Notes: generated from the letters alone by a model not told the origin. A stretch of 64,000 nucleotides of DNA from Streptomyces sp. HM190 (GCF_009857135.1 NZ_CP047318.1:4588001-4652000), one strand, 5' to 3'. Counted from the first letter of the stretch, positions 7,935-16,737 are shown. Program-made: numbers and translations.

Positions 7935-8684
7935 ATGAACACGCCCCGCCCGCGCGGCCCCGGCCGCCCCGCCCTGACCCGGACCGACGGCACCCCGCTC
8001 CGGGTCCTCGTCGTCGACGACGACCCCGACCTCGCGGAGGTCCTCTCCGGCGCCTTGCGCTATGAGGGCTGGGAGGTGCGTACCGCCGGGGACGGTGTCT
8101 CGGCGGTCGCCGCGGCCCGGGAGCTGCTGCCCGACGCCGTCGTCCTCGACGTGATGCTCCCGGACACCGACGGCTTCGCCGTGCTGCGTTCACTGCACGC
8201 CGTCCGACCCGACGTGTGCGTGCTCTTCCTGACCGCGCGGGACGCGGTCGAGGACCGCATCGCCGGCATCACGGCGGGCGGCGACGACTACGTGACGAAG
8301 CCGTTCAGCCTGGAGGAGGTCGTGGCCCGGCTGCGCGGACTGCTGCGCCGCGCCGGCATGGCCCGGCAGCTGGAGGACGGGCCGCGGCTGACCGTCGGCG
8401 ATCTCGTCATGGACGAGGAGGCCCGTGAGGTCACGCGCGGCGGTGAACTCGTCGAGCTGTCCCGCACGGAGTTCGAACTGCTGCGGCTGCTCATGCGCAA
8501 CCCGCGGCGCGTGCTCAGCAAGGCCCAGATCCTCGACCGCGTGTGGTCCTACGACTTCGGCGGGCAGGCCCACGTCGTCGAGCTCTACATCTCCTACCTG
8601 CGCAAGAAGGTCGACGCGGGACGCGAGCCCATGATCCACACGGTGCGGGGCGCCGGGTACGTGCTCAAGCCGGTGACCCGGTGA
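7935..8684 (+). CDS. OmpR-family response regulator
   Basis: 249 residues, ATG at 7935. The receiver domain (about 22-135) has the acidic triad VVDDD (27-31), phospho-acceptor Asp72 (VVLDVMLPDTDG), the Thr in FLTARD and Lys122 in YVTKPF. The winged-helix DNA-binding domain (about 150-247) has ELSRTEFELLRLLMRNPRRV, the recognition helix VELYISYLRKKVD and the wing TVRGAGYVL. Its stop overlaps the kinase start (GTGA), so the pair is translationally coupled. It probably activates the divergent reductase operon and itself through the CTCAGAG repeats. Confidence 0.95.
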   Translation: MNTPRPRGPGRPALTRTDGTPLRVLVVDDDPDLAEVLSGALRYEGWEVRTAGDGVSAVAAARELLPDAVVLDVMLPDTDGFAVLRSLHAVRPDVCVLFLTARDAVEDRIAGITAGGDDYVTKPFSLEEVVARLRGLLRRAGMARQLEDGPRLTVGDLVMDEEAREVTRGGELVELSRTEFELLRLLMRNPRRVLSKAQILDRVWSYDFGGQAHVVELYISYLRKKVDAGREPMIHTVRGAGYVLKPVTR

Positions 8685-10279
8685 CGGCCGGACGGCGGCA
8701 CCCCGCCCCCGACGGCTCGGTGCCCGACGGCTCGGTGCCTGGTGGTTCCGCACCCGACGGTTCCGTGGCCGGCCGCCCCGCTCCGGCCCGGTCCCGACGG
8801 TGGCTGCCCCGTCTTTCCCGCCTGCCCTGGCCGCACACGCTGCGGGCCCGGCTCACCGCCGGCCTCGTCGTGCTGCTCGCGATCAGCTCCGCGGCCGTCG
8901 GGGTGGCGGCGGTCGTCGAGCTGAACGGCTTCCTCACCGGCCGCCTCGACCAGCAGCTGCGCGAGGCGGGCGTACGGTTCCCCGCGAGCCTGGAACACGG
9001 CGTCACCCCGCCCTCCGACCACGACGGCGACGAGGACGGCGACACCCGCCGCCAGGCCGCCGGGACCTTCGGGGCGCGGCTGGTCGGCGACACGGTCACC
9101 AACGCCGCCGTGGTCGCCTCCGGCAGCGGCACCGGCACGGTCACCGTCCGCCTCGGCCCCCGGGACCAGAGCAGGCTCGCCGCGCTGCCGGCCGACGGCG
9201 CCGGCCACACCACCGAACTCGCGGCGCTCGGCGACTACCGCATGATGGCGACCGCCGGCCGGGACGGCGACGTGCTGATCACCGGGCTGCCCATGGAGCC
9301 CGTGGAGGCCGCCGTGCACCGGCTGGAACTGGTCGCCGCGGTCGTCCTCGGCGCCGCCCTCACCGTCGCCGGAGTCGCGGGTGCCCTGTGGGTGCGCTGG
9401 TCCCTCCGCCCGCTCAACAGTGTCGCCGAGACCGCCACCCGGGTCAGTGAACTGCCCCTGTCCAGCGGCGAGGTGGCGCCCGCGCCCCGCGCGCCCGAGA
9501 GCGACCCGCGCAGCGAGGTGGGCAGGGTCGCCGGCGCGTTCAACGCGATGCTCGGCCATGTCGAGGACGCGCTGACCAAACGGCACGCGAGCGAGGAACG
9601 GCTGCGCAGCTTCGCCGCCGACGCCAGCCACGAGCTGCGTACGCCCGTGGCGTCGATCCGCGGCCACGCGGAACTCGCGCTGCTGCATCCCGGACCGGTG
9701 CCGCACGAGGTGGCGCGCGCCCTGGAGCGCATCGAGGCGGAGGCGGCCCGCATGGGCGAGGTGGTCGACGACCTGCTGCTCCTCGCCCGGCTCGACGCCG
9801 GCCGCCCCCTGGAACGCCTCCCCGTCGACCTGACCCGCCTCGTCCTGGACGCGGTGACCGACGCGCAGGCCGCGGGCCCCGGGCACCGCTGGACGCTGGA
9901 GCTGGCCGAGGAACCGGTGACGGTGCCGGGTGACACCCACCGCCTCCACCAGGTGCTGGCCAACCTGCTGGCCAACGCCCGCCTGCACACGCCCCCCGGC
10001 ACGACGGTGACGGTCTCGCTGGGGACCGTGGACGGGACGGCGGTGCTGAAGGTCCACGACGACGGGCCGGGCGTCGCCCCGGACGTCCGCCCCCAGGTCT
10101 TCGAACGCTTCACCCGGGCGGACCGCCGCCGCACCGGGGACACGGGCGCCGGCACCGGCACCGGTCTCGGCCTGTCGATCGTGGCGGCGGTTGCGGAGGC
10201 CCACGGCGGCACCGTCGCCCTCGACAGCGCCCCCGGCTCGACCACGTTCACCGTCCGTCTGCCCCTCCACGCGGGCTGA
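8681..10279 (+). CDS. Sensor histidine kinase
   Basis: 532 residues from the GTG at 8681 that overlaps the regulator's stop. A repetitive N-terminus (DGSVPDGSVPGGSAPDGSVA) of no clear role precedes helix 1 (LTAGLVVLLAISSAAVGVAA). An extracytoplasmic sensor of about 130 residues follows, acidic near its start (SDHDGDEDGDT), then helix 2 and a HAMP linker (WSLRPLNSVAETA). The HisKA box is FAADASHELRTPVASIRGH, with the phosphorylated His in DASHELRTP. The ATPase has N-box HQVLANLLANARLHT, G1 HDDGPGVAPD, and G2 TGLGLSIV. The signal is unknown; the acidic loop could sense cations or metal, which fits a neighbouring ferric-reductase operon. Confidence 0.93.
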   Translation: MTAGRRHPAPDGSVPDGSVPGGSAPDGSVAGRPAPARSRRWLPRLSRLPWPHTLRARLTAGLVVLLAISSAAVGVAAVVELNGFLTGRLDQQLREAGVRFPASLEHGVTPPSDHDGDEDGDTRRQAAGTFGARLVGDTVTNAAVVASGSGTGTVTVRLGPRDQSRLAALPADGAGHTTELAALGDYRMMATAGRDGDVLITGLPMEPVEAAVHRLELVAAVVLGAALTVAGVAGALWVRWSLRPLNSVAETATRVSELPLSSGEVAPAPRAPESDPRSEVGRVAGAFNAMLGHVEDALTKRHASEERLRSFAADASHELRTPVASIRGHAELALLHPGPVPHEVARALERIEAEAARMGEVVDDLLLLARLDAGRPLERLPVDLTRLVLDAVTDAQAAGPGHRWTLELAEEPVTVPGDTHRLHQVLANLLANARLHTPPGTTVTVSLGTVDGTAVLKVHDDGPGVAPDVRPQVFERFTRADRRRTGDTGAGTGTGLGLSIVAAVAEAHGGTVALDSAPGSTTFTVRLPLHAG

Positions 10280-10453
10280 GGCCGACGGACGCCGCTCCCC
10301 GCGGAGGCTCGGGAACGTGTGCGATGCTGCCGTCCCTGCCGTCCCTGCCGTCCCGGCCTCCGCCACCGGCCACGCGCCCCCGGCGCCGGGTGTGACGGGG
10401 GTCACGGGAAGCCGGTGTGAGGTGCCGGACAGCTCATCGAGGTGAGCACTCAT

Positions 10454-11158
10454 ATGCGTACCCGGGTACGGGCCGGGGATCCGAGCGCGTTCGCCGAACT
10501 CTTCGACGACTACGCCCGCGCGGTCTACAACCACGCCTTCCGGTTGACCGCCGACTGGTCCACGGCCGAGGACGTGATGGCCGCGACGTTCATGGAGGCG
10601 TGGCGACTGCGCGACAGGGTGGACCAGGAGGGCGGTTCCCTGCGGCCCTGGCTGCTGGGCATCGCCACCAACACCGCGCGCAACCAGTACCGGAGCAACC
10701 GGCGTTACCGGGCGGCGGCCCAGGCCGCTGCGGCGGCCGAACTCTCCGTCCCCGACCACGCCGAGGAGGTGGCCGACCGGCTCGACGGCCGGCAGCGCCT
10801 CGCGACGGCGCTGACCGCCCTCGCGAAGCTGCGCCGCCCCGAGCGTGAGGTCATCGCGCTCTGCCTGGGGGAGGGCCTGGACTACGAGGCCGCGGCGGAG
10901 GCGCTCGGCATCCCCGTGGGCACGGTCGCCTCCCGCCTGTCCCGGGCCCGCGCAAAGCTGCGCAAGCTCGCCGGGGCCACCGAGGACGGGCGTCGCAAGG
11001 GCTTCGCGGAAGGCCGGGTGCCGAGCGCCCCGGCATCCGCGGCGCTCGGCCGGAGTCTTCGGGAAAGTCCCGTGAAACGGGAAGGCGGCCGGCCGGGCCG
11101 ACAGACAAGAGGCGATCACGCACCCGTGATCCGGCCCGCACAGGAAGGAAACCGATGA
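10454..11158 (+). CDS. ECF-family RNA polymerase sigma factor
   Basis: 234 residues from the ATG at 10454, which has GAGGTGAG at proper spacing; an in-frame GTG 12 bases earlier is possible but has no ribosome site. Sigma region 2 spans about 5-75 (DPSAFAELFDDYARAVYNHA, then TAEDVMAATFMEAWR). Region 4 spans about 110-170 (LAKLRRPEREVIALCLGEGL, EALGIPVGTVASRLSRARAK). About 60 extra basic residues follow region 4. The stop overlaps the start of the next gene (ATGA), which encodes a CU044_5270 protein, a usual partner of this sigma subgroup and probably its regulator. A tandem 9-mer (CTGCCGTCC x3, 10327-10353) lies upstream. Confidence 0.92.
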   Translation: MRTRVRAGDPSAFAELFDDYARAVYNHAFRLTADWSTAEDVMAATFMEAWRLRDRVDQEGGSLRPWLLGIATNTARNQYRSNRRYRAAAQAAAAAELSVPDHAEEVADRLDGRQRLATALTALAKLRRPEREVIALCLGEGLDYEAAAEALGIPVGTVASRLSRARAKLRKLAGATEDGRRKGFAEGRVPSAPASAALGRSLRESPVKREGGRPGRQTRGDHAPVIRPAQEGNR

Positions 11159-12258
11159 ACGCGAACACGTCCCGGCAGAACGCTGCCGCCAGGGAAGAGG
11201 GCGACCAGCTCTTCGACCGGACGACGCGCGACCTGCCGCCGGGCCGTCACCAGTTCCACAAGGAGCGCATGATGGCCCAGATCCACGAGGCCCGGCAGAC
11301 CGGGCTCACCGCCGCCGGAACGAAGGCGACGGCCCCGGCGAAGGCCCGGCGGTTCCGGCTTCCGCGTCCGGCGATCGCGCTGCCCGCGCTGGCGGCCACC
11401 GTGGCCGCGGTGATCGGCGCCGTGCTGGTGACGTCCGGCGGACCGGCCCGGCCCGGTGGCGTCGCCACCGGCCCGGCCCTGACCACCACCATCGGCGTGG
11501 CGAACGCCGAGGACGCGCCCCGGCTGCTCGACGAGATCGCGCTGGCGGCGGCGGACGGCACGCACCCGGTGGCCCGGCCCGGCCAGTACATCTACATCGA
11601 GTCCAAGACCGCCGACACCTTCGTGCGGACCGTCGACGGCGAGAGCAGCCTGGCCAGCCACGCGCTGCACACCCGCCAGGTGTGGCAGTCCCCGGACGGG
11701 ACCAAGGGCTGGCTGATCGACCCGGCCGTGAACGACGGCCCCGAGGGCGAGACCCTGAGCCTCCCCGACGAGCAGGGCAACACCCCGCGGGCCAACCTGA
11801 ACGCCCCCTCGTACGACTATCTGGCCAAGCTGACCACCGACCCCGACACCCTTCTGGCCAAGATCTACAAGGAGACCGAGGGGCACGGCAACACCCCCGA
11901 CCAGCAGGCGTTCACCACCATCGGCGACCTGCTCGGCGAGAGCTACCCGCCGGCCGAGCTGGTGCCGGCCCTGTTCAAGGCCGCGGCGAAGATCCCCGGT
12001 GTCGTCGTGGTCGACGACGCGGTGGACGCGGTGGGCCGGCGCGGTGTGGCGGTGGCCCGTCTCGACGAGACCAGCGGCCAGCGCGAGGAGTGGATCTTCG
12101 ACAAGAAGACGCACCACTACCTCGGCGAGCGGATCGTCCAGGTGAACCGGGTCGACGGCGACGACCTGATCAGGCCCGGCACCGTCGTCTTCACCAGCGC
12201 CATCATGAAGCGCGCCATCGTCGACGGCATCAGGCAGACCCCGTCCCACTCCGGCTGA
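11155..12258 (+). CDS. CU044_5270-family membrane protein, partner of the ECF sigma factor
   Basis: 367 residues; the ATG overlaps the sigma gene's stop. The N-terminal 60 residues are cytoplasmic (EGDQLFDRTTRDLPPGRHQF), a short helical segment that could hold the sigma factor. A single helix (IALPALAATVAAVIGAVLV, about 75-95) follows, then about 270 extracytoplasmic residues: GQYIYIESKTADTFVRTV, a middle region with TTDPDTLLAKIY, and TRRGVAVARLDE-like strands near the end. This is the CU044_5270 family, common in actinobacteria next to ECF genes. The anti-sigma role is inferred from gene order and topology. There is no zinc motif. Confidence 0.85.
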   Translation: MNANTSRQNAAAREEGDQLFDRTTRDLPPGRHQFHKERMMAQIHEARQTGLTAAGTKATAPAKARRFRLPRPAIALPALAATVAAVIGAVLVTSGGPARPGGVATGPALTTTIGVANAEDAPRLLDEIALAAADGTHPVARPGQYIYIESKTADTFVRTVDGESSLASHALHTRQVWQSPDGTKGWLIDPAVNDGPEGETLSLPDEQGNTPRANLNAPSYDYLAKLTTDPDTLLAKIYKETEGHGNTPDQQAFTTIGDLLGESYPPAELVPALFKAAAKIPGVVVVDDAVDAVGRRGVAVARLDETSGQREEWIFDKKTHHYLGERIVQVNRVDGDDLIRPGTVVFTSAIMKRAIVDGIRQTPSHSG

Positions 12259-12261
12259 CGC

Positions 12262-12727
12262 GGCGGCGGACGGGCCCGGTGCCTCCGGCGGGTCGACCGG
12301 GGGCACCGGGCGGCGCCCCGTCCCCCTGTCGGCCCTTCCCCCAACCTCGGTACCGGCGGTGACGACAACGACTCCGGCGGCGGCGACGGCTGGGGCTCGG
12401 ACGGCGGCGGGGGCGGCGACGGCGGTGGGGGCGGCGATCGAGGCGACCGGAGCGACCTGGGTGACCGGGGCGATGGGGGCGGCTGGGGCGATGGGGGCGG
12501 CGGTGCCGAGCCGCCGCCGAGGACGCCCCGCGGCACGCCGGGACGTCCCCGTTCCGGCCGCAAAGCCGGTGCGGCGCGGCCTCCTTGCCCCGTACGGCTC
12601 ACCCTCCTCCCCCGTGTGGTCGTCGCTTCGCCCCGGATCCGCTGGCTTGCCCGGCGGCTGTTCGGGTACCGCGTTCTCATAAGGGTGGTATCCGTATGGT
12701 CAGGCGATTGCTGAAAGCGAAGGGTTC
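12262..12727. other. Intergenic with a Gly/Asp-codon-like low-complexity tract
   Basis: Between the CU044_5270 gene and the MarR gene. Bases 12350-12510 are a GGCGGN/GACGGN-rich tract; in one plus frame it would read as a Gly/Asp-rich peptide (GGGDGWGSDGGGGGD), with no start or ribosome site. It could be a worn-down gene end or simply biased sequence. The last 70 bases are less GC-rich (CTCATAAGGGTGGTATCCG) and probably hold the MarR promoter. Confidence 0.35.
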
Positions 12728-13561
12728 GTGACTCGTCTCAGCGGCTTCGGGGACGACGGGGCGAGGGGAACGGGCGATGCTCTGCCCCTCGCGCTGCGGA
12801 TCGCCGATGCCGTGGAAAGCCTGGCGCATCTGTGGGCGACCGCAGGTCAGGGGGCGAGTCTGCGTCTGTCGCTCCATCAGTTGAAGGCGCTGCGCATCCT
12901 GGAGTCGGGACCGGGGCTCAACCTCACCGCTCTCGCCGAGGGGATGGAGATCGGACTGCCGACCGCCAGCCGTCTCTGCGACCGTCTGGAGGCGGCGGGC
13001 CTCGTGGAGCGCGCGCTGCATCCGCACAGGCGGCGCGAGGTCCAGCTGCATCTCACGGGACACGGCCGTCAGGTCCTGCACGAGGTGGCGTCGAACCGCT
13101 CCCACGCCCTCGCCGCGGTCCTGGCGGCCATGCACCCCGCGGAACGGGAGGCCCTGGGCCGGGGAATGCGCGCGTTCCTCACGGCCCACAAGAGCACCTC
13201 GGACGGCGGTGGTCCCCCTGCCGCCGGCCCGGACGGCGCGGGCCGGTCCGGGAACGGGCCGGGATACGCGGACGGTGTGGGCTCGGCCGAGGGCGGACCG
13301 CCCGGGGTGGGTCACGCCGACGGCAAGCCGGTAGGGCCGAGCCGGGTCGGGCCGGCCGGCTCGGGCTCGGACGGGTCCGGACCGGACGGTGCGGGGCCGG
13401 GCGGCGGCTCGGGCTCAGGTGGGTTCGGACCCGACGGTGCGGGGCCGGGCGGCTTGGGGTCGGGTGGGGTTGGGCCGGACGGTGCGGGGCTGAGGGGGGT
13501 GGACGGCGACGGCTGCGGCTCGCGGGGCGTCGGACCTGACACCGATGGCTCCTGGAGCTGA
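12728..13561 (+). CDS. MarR-family regulator with Gly-rich C-terminal tail
   Basis: 277 residues; GTG at 12728 after GAAGGG. Residues about 15-155 are a MarR winged helix: LSLHQLKALRILESGPGLNL, recognition helix region LPTASRLCDRLEAAGLVERA, wing HPHRRREVQLHLTGHG. From about residue 160 to the end lies a 115-residue Gly/Ser/Pro/Asp tail of imperfect repeats (GPDGAGPGG units), almost certainly disordered and unusual for the family. The core is a clear relative of the MarR at 16252-16737 (both SRLCDRL-AAG, RREV-LHL). The two genes bracket an anti-sigma/phosphatase module. Ligand and targets are unknown. Confidence 0.85.
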   Translation: MTRLSGFGDDGARGTGDALPLALRIADAVESLAHLWATAGQGASLRLSLHQLKALRILESGPGLNLTALAEGMEIGLPTASRLCDRLEAAGLVERALHPHRRREVQLHLTGHGRQVLHEVASNRSHALAAVLAAMHPAEREALGRGMRAFLTAHKSTSDGGGPPAAGPDGAGRSGNGPGYADGVGSAEGGPPGVGHADGKPVGPSRVGPAGSGSDGSGPDGAGPGGGSGSGGFGPDGAGPGGLGSGGVGPDGAGLRGVDGDGCGSRGVGPDTDGSWS

Positions 13562-14029
13562 CCGCGCCTCACCTGCGGCCGACCGCTCCGGGCCCCTTCG
13601 GGCCCCTTCGGGCCACTCCGGCATCTCCGGCCTGGCTCGGTGCTGCGGGCGTCTGCGGTTGTACGGCCGTCCCCGGCTTCCCGGCCCCCGGGCCGCCCCG
13701 GCTTCCCGGCCCCCGGTCGTCCCCGCCCCGACTTTCCGGCTTCCCGACCTCGACTCCCGGCCGCCCGGCCGTTCCTGGCATGTCGGCCTCCCGGCCGCCT
13801 GGGCGTCTCCGGATTCCCGGCTCTCAGACTGGCCTCCGGCTGCCCGGCCCCGCAGCCGCCACCGGTTCTCCAACTCCCTGGCCTCGCAGCCGTCTCCGGC
13901 TTCCCGGCTCCCCTGGCCTCACAGTCGTACCCGGCTCATCGCCGGTCGTCACCGACCCCCAGCCGAGCCACCTCTGTTCCCTCTCCCGTCTCCGCCCCTT
14001 CTCTCCCCTTCTCTCCCCCTTCCCTCCCT
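13562..14029. repeat. Pyrimidine-rich spacer with short degenerate repeats
   Basis: A 468-base gap between convergent genes. It is C/T-rich on the plus strand and filled with variants of CGGCTTCCCGGC, plus GGGCCCCTTC repeated directly at 13591-13610. Near 13985-14030 it becomes almost pure CT (CTTCTCTCCCCTTCTCTCCC). No coding frame has a start site or recognisable product. It looks like slippage-grown sequence. Confidence 0.5.
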
Positions 14030-14473
14030 TCACATCGACCCGGAGCGTGGTGCGGGTACGTCCGGGAGCCACTCGGTCACCGTGACCGTCGTGCCGGTGC
14101 CGGGGTGGCTGTCCACCGTGAAGTCCTCGACGAGGCGTCGGGCGCCGCCGAGGCCCATGCCCAGTCCGCCGCCGGTGGTGTAGCCGTCGCTCATGGCCAG
14201 GTCGATGTCGCGGATGCCCTGGCCGGTGTCGACGAAGGAGAGCCGCAGCCCGCGTCGGCCGCGGTCGTCCAGCGCGGTGATCTCGGCGTGTCCGCCGCCC
14301 CCGTGGACGAGCGTGTTCCGGGCGAGTTCGCTGGCCGCCGTCACCAGCTTCGTCTGCTGGACCAGGCCGAACCCGACGCCGGCGGCCGAGTGGCGCACCT
14401 GCTGGCGCACCCAGGCCAGATCGGCGTCCGAGGCGATGGGAAGTCGTGTGGTCGGGTCGTCCGGGGCATGCAT
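14030..14473 (-). CDS. RsbT-like anti-sigma regulatory kinase (HATPase)
   Basis: 147 residues. ATG at 14473 is best placed relative to AAGGGGG; a GTG one codon earlier is possible. The GHKL ATPase motifs are clear: N-box SELARNTLVHGGGG, G1 DTGQGI, G2 GGGLGMGLGGARRLVEDF. This pattern is that of RsbT, the switch kinase that phosphorylates an STAS partner and can activate a PP2C phosphatase. A GAF-PP2C gene lies about 450 bases upstream in the same direction, which fits a partner-switching module. No STAS (RsbR/RsbS) gene is present beside it, so its phosphorylation target must be elsewhere or missing. Confidence 0.88.
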   Translation of the reverse strand: MHAPDDPTTRLPIASDADLAWVRQQVRHSAAGVGFGLVQQTKLVTAASELARNTLVHGGGGHAEITALDDRGRRGLRLSFVDTGQGIRDIDLAMSDGYTTGGGLGMGLGGARRLVEDFTVDSHPGTGTTVTVTEWLPDVPAPRSGSM

Positions 14474-14552
14474 CACGCACCCCCTTGCGGGCGGACGGGC
14501 GGGGCCGTCGACGGGGCCGCCGACGGGGCGGTGGATCCGGCGGGGGAGCCGG

Positions 14553-14780
14553 TCACCGCGGGCTCGCTCCGGTGCCGGCGCGGGGGGAGACGCGGGTGTG
14601 CGCGGCCACCTCCGGCAGTCGCCCGCGCGGCGGCGCGACCGGCTCTCCGCCGCAGCCGCAGGCCTCGGTCGCCGTCCCCGCCGCCCTCGGGCCGGGCGTG
14701 CGCACGGCGGCCGGTGCGCCCGCCGCCGGGAAGCCGCTCGGCTCCCGCGTCGCCGCGGCGGTCGTTTCGCTCTCCGTCAC
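14553..14780 (-). CDS. Small Ala/Pro/Gly-rich hypothetical protein
   Basis: 75 residues from a GTG at 14780 with AGGGAG about 8 bases upstream. The sequence is low in complexity (PSGFPAAGAPAAVRTPGPRA) with a short Cys/Gly patch (ACGCGGEPV) in the middle. It lies between the PP2C and RsbT-like genes in the same direction, with 80 bases to the latter. No domain was recognised; it is not an STAS domain. The start signal and position support it as a gene, but a noncoding spacer cannot be excluded. Confidence 0.4.
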   Translation of the reverse strand: MTESETTAAATREPSGFPAAGAPAAVRTPGPRAAGTATEACGCGGEPVAPPRGRLPEVAAHTRVSPRAGTGASPR

Positions 14781-14928
14781 GTGCGTTTCTCCCTGCCGCG
14801 CGCCCCGCGGCCGACCGGAAGGCGTCCATCAGGCAATTATTGCCGCATAGCAACATTAGCGTGTGGTCCGAGGAGCGGACAACGCGCTTGCGGGACACGG
14901 AGATTGTGCCGTCACCCCGGCCCGGCCG

Positions 14929-16098
14929 TCAGCCGGCCGACGGCCTCCCGCGCCAGTCCAGGCAGACGACCAGGGCGTCGTCGTCCGCCATCGCCTCGCC
15001 GCGGTGGCCGGTCAGCTCCCGCAGGATCGCGCGCGGCACCTCGGCCGCGGGCAGCAGCCGCGTGGAGTGGATGGCCCGTGCGAGGGCCGCGTCCCCGTAC
15101 GTCTCCCCCTTCGGCGAGGCCACCCCGTGGACACCGTCGCTGACGAAGACCAGCCGGTCGCCGGGCTCGACGTGGAAGTCCTGGGCGACGTAGTCGGTCT
15201 CCTCGAACATGCCGAGGGGGAGCTGGGCGTCGAACGTGACGCGCTCCACCGTGCCGGAGCGCAGCCGCAGCAGCTGGGGCGAGCCCGCGTCCACGACGCT
15301 CGCGTGGCCCGTCGCCAGGTCGAAGTCGAACATCAGGACGGAGAGATAGCAGCGGCCCCGGTAGTGGGCGTAGACGGCCTGGTCGGCCAGGGCCGCCTGG
15401 TCGGCGATGGAGATGCCGGCCCGCCGGGCGTTGCGCAGGGCGTTGATGGCCAGGTTCGTGAGCAGCGACGCCTCTATGCCCTCGCCCATGCCGTTGGTGA
15501 CGTACAGCGTCAGCCGGTCGGCGGTGGCGGACCAGTCGAAGTTGTCGCCGAAGATGGCGTAGGCGGGCTCCAGCTGGGCGCCCAGGTCGTACTCGGGGCG
15601 GGAGCAGGAGCGGCCGGGCAGCAGCTGCCACTGCATCTCGGCGGCCAGGGTGAGCCGGTCCTTGCGGCGCGTCTGCAGATAGAGGTCGGTGTCGCGTTCG
15701 GCGACGAGCACCTCGTGGCCGAGGACGTCGGCGACCTCGGCGAGTTCGGACTCCCATTCCCGCGCGGCGGCGTCGGGCAGGGTGACGGACAGCACGCCGA
15801 GCCGGTCGCCGCGCACGCTGACCGGCAGGTGGAGGCGGGTCCGCCCCTCGGGCCGCTGCTCCTGGTACGGCTTCTGCGAGCCGAAGGCCCGGCCGACCGT
15901 GGCGTTGTGCACCGGGACCGGCTCCAGGGTGTGCGGCAGGACCGACACCGGCTGGAGCACGGTCAGGCTGTAGTCGGCCATGAACAGCTCGGTCTCCTCC
16001 GCCCCGTACTGCTCGACCAGTACGGAACGCGTGGCGTCGAGCAACGCGTGGGGAGCCGCGGTGCGCAGCGCGCGCTCGGCGGCCAGGAATCTCTTCAT
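14929..16098 (-). CDS. GAF-PP2C (SpoIIE-type) phosphatase
   Basis: 389 residues from ATG at 16098. Residues about 20-165 look like a GAF sensor (ALLDATRSVLVEQYGAEETE, LHLPVSVRGDRLGVLSVTLP). A linker helix (DRLTLAAEMQWQLLPGRSCS) leads to the SpoIIE/RsbU phosphatase: GDNFDWSATADRLTLYVTNG (metal-binding Asp region), GMGEGIEASLL, FDFDLATG, GDRLVFVSDGVHG, and the final ADDDALVVCLDW. In family terms it removes phosphate from an STAS anti-anti-sigma factor. The G-D-W motif typical of the family reads GDNFDW here. It sits upstream of the RsbT-like kinase and is divergent from a MarR gene. Confidence 0.88.
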   Translation of the reverse strand: MKRFLAAERALRTAAPHALLDATRSVLVEQYGAEETELFMADYSLTVLQPVSVLPHTLEPVPVHNATVGRAFGSQKPYQEQRPEGRTRLHLPVSVRGDRLGVLSVTLPDAAAREWESELAEVADVLGHEVLVAERDTDLYLQTRRKDRLTLAAEMQWQLLPGRSCSRPEYDLGAQLEPAYAIFGDNFDWSATADRLTLYVTNGMGEGIEASLLTNLAINALRNARRAGISIADQAALADQAVYAHYRGRCYLSVLMFDFDLATGHASVVDAGSPQLLRLRSGTVERVTFDAQLPLGMFEETDYVAQDFHVEPGDRLVFVSDGVHGVASPKGETYGDAALARAIHSTRLLPAAEVPRAILRELTGHRGEAMADDDALVVCLDWRGRPSAG

Positions 16099-16221
16099 GA
16101 CGGGGAATACACCAATCTTTCTCCGCGGGGATGCGTGCCTGCGCTGTGAGGCCGGGTCCGGACGGGTCGTGCCGGGCGCTCGGGGCATCCACGGCCGAGT
16201 GCGCGCCGAGCGCCCTAGTAC

Positions 16222-16234
16222 GCTGACAGTCAGC
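16222..16234. promoter_or_regulatory. Perfect palindrome upstream of the MarR gene
   Basis: GCTGAC-A-GTCAGC, a perfect 6+1+6 inverted repeat 17 bases before the GTG of the MarR gene and 124 bases from the divergent PP2C gene. It follows a CTAGTA that may be part of a -10 element. MarR proteins usually bind palindromes that overlap their own promoter, so an autoregulatory operator is likely. Confidence 0.5.
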
Positions 16235-16251
16235 CCAGCGCCTGCGAGAGT

Positions 16252-16737
16252 GTGACCGTGACTGCCTTCCGCCGCCGCCCAGAGCCCGACGAGGTCGCGC
16301 GTGTGACCACGACGGCCGTCGAGCTGCTGGAAGTCGTGTGGGGCCGTGCCTCCACCGCGCCCACCTCGGCGTCGCAGCTGCGCGTCCTGCACATACTGGA
16401 GCACCAGGACGGCATCAATCTGCGCACCCTGGCGGAGACGCTGGCGTCGACGCCGCCGTCCACGAGTCGGCTGTGCGACCGGCTGCACGCGGCGGGGTTC
16501 ATCGAGCGGGTGGTGAGCGCGGAGGACAGGCGCGAGGTGCGGCTGCACCTCAGCAGCCGGGGCCGCGCCTTCCTCGCCGACCTGCGGACCCGCAGGGAGC
16601 GGGAGCTGCGGAAGGTGCTGGCGGACATGCCCGCGGCCAAGCGGACCGCCCTGCTGGAGGGGCTGGAGTCGTTCTGTGCCACCGCGGCCACGCAGATCCA
16701 CGACGAGGCCCCGGACTCCAGCAGCCGGACCGCCTGA
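16252..16737 (+). CDS. MarR-family regulator
   Basis: 161 residues; GTG at 16252 (another GTG two codons later). The winged-helix core is complete: SASQLRVLHILEHQDGINLR, TPPSTSRLCDRLHAAGFIER, wing SAEDRREVRLHLSSRG. Dimerisation helices occupy both ends. It is closely related to the MarR core at 12728-13561 but lacks the Gly-rich tail. It is divergent from the GAF-PP2C gene, and the palindrome at 16222-16234 sits between them, so it may control the phosphatase module as well as itself. Ligand unknown. Confidence 0.88.
   Translation: MTVTAFRRRPEPDEVARVTTTAVELLEVVWGRASTAPTSASQLRVLHILEHQDGINLRTLAETLASTPPSTSRLCDRLHAAGFIERVVSAEDRREVRLHLSSRGRAFLADLRTRRERELRKVLADMPAAKRTALLEGLESFCATAATQIHDEAPDSSSRTA

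Noticed and set aside
12359..12682. A Thr/Ala/Gly-rich 107-residue frame and the Gly/Asp-rich reading in another phase
   Set aside because: No ribosome site, extreme low complexity and no recognisable end. Described as spacer instead.
13562..14029. A CRISPR array, because of the many short repeats
   Set aside because: The repeats are degenerate, short and irregularly spaced, with no constant spacer length and no cas genes.
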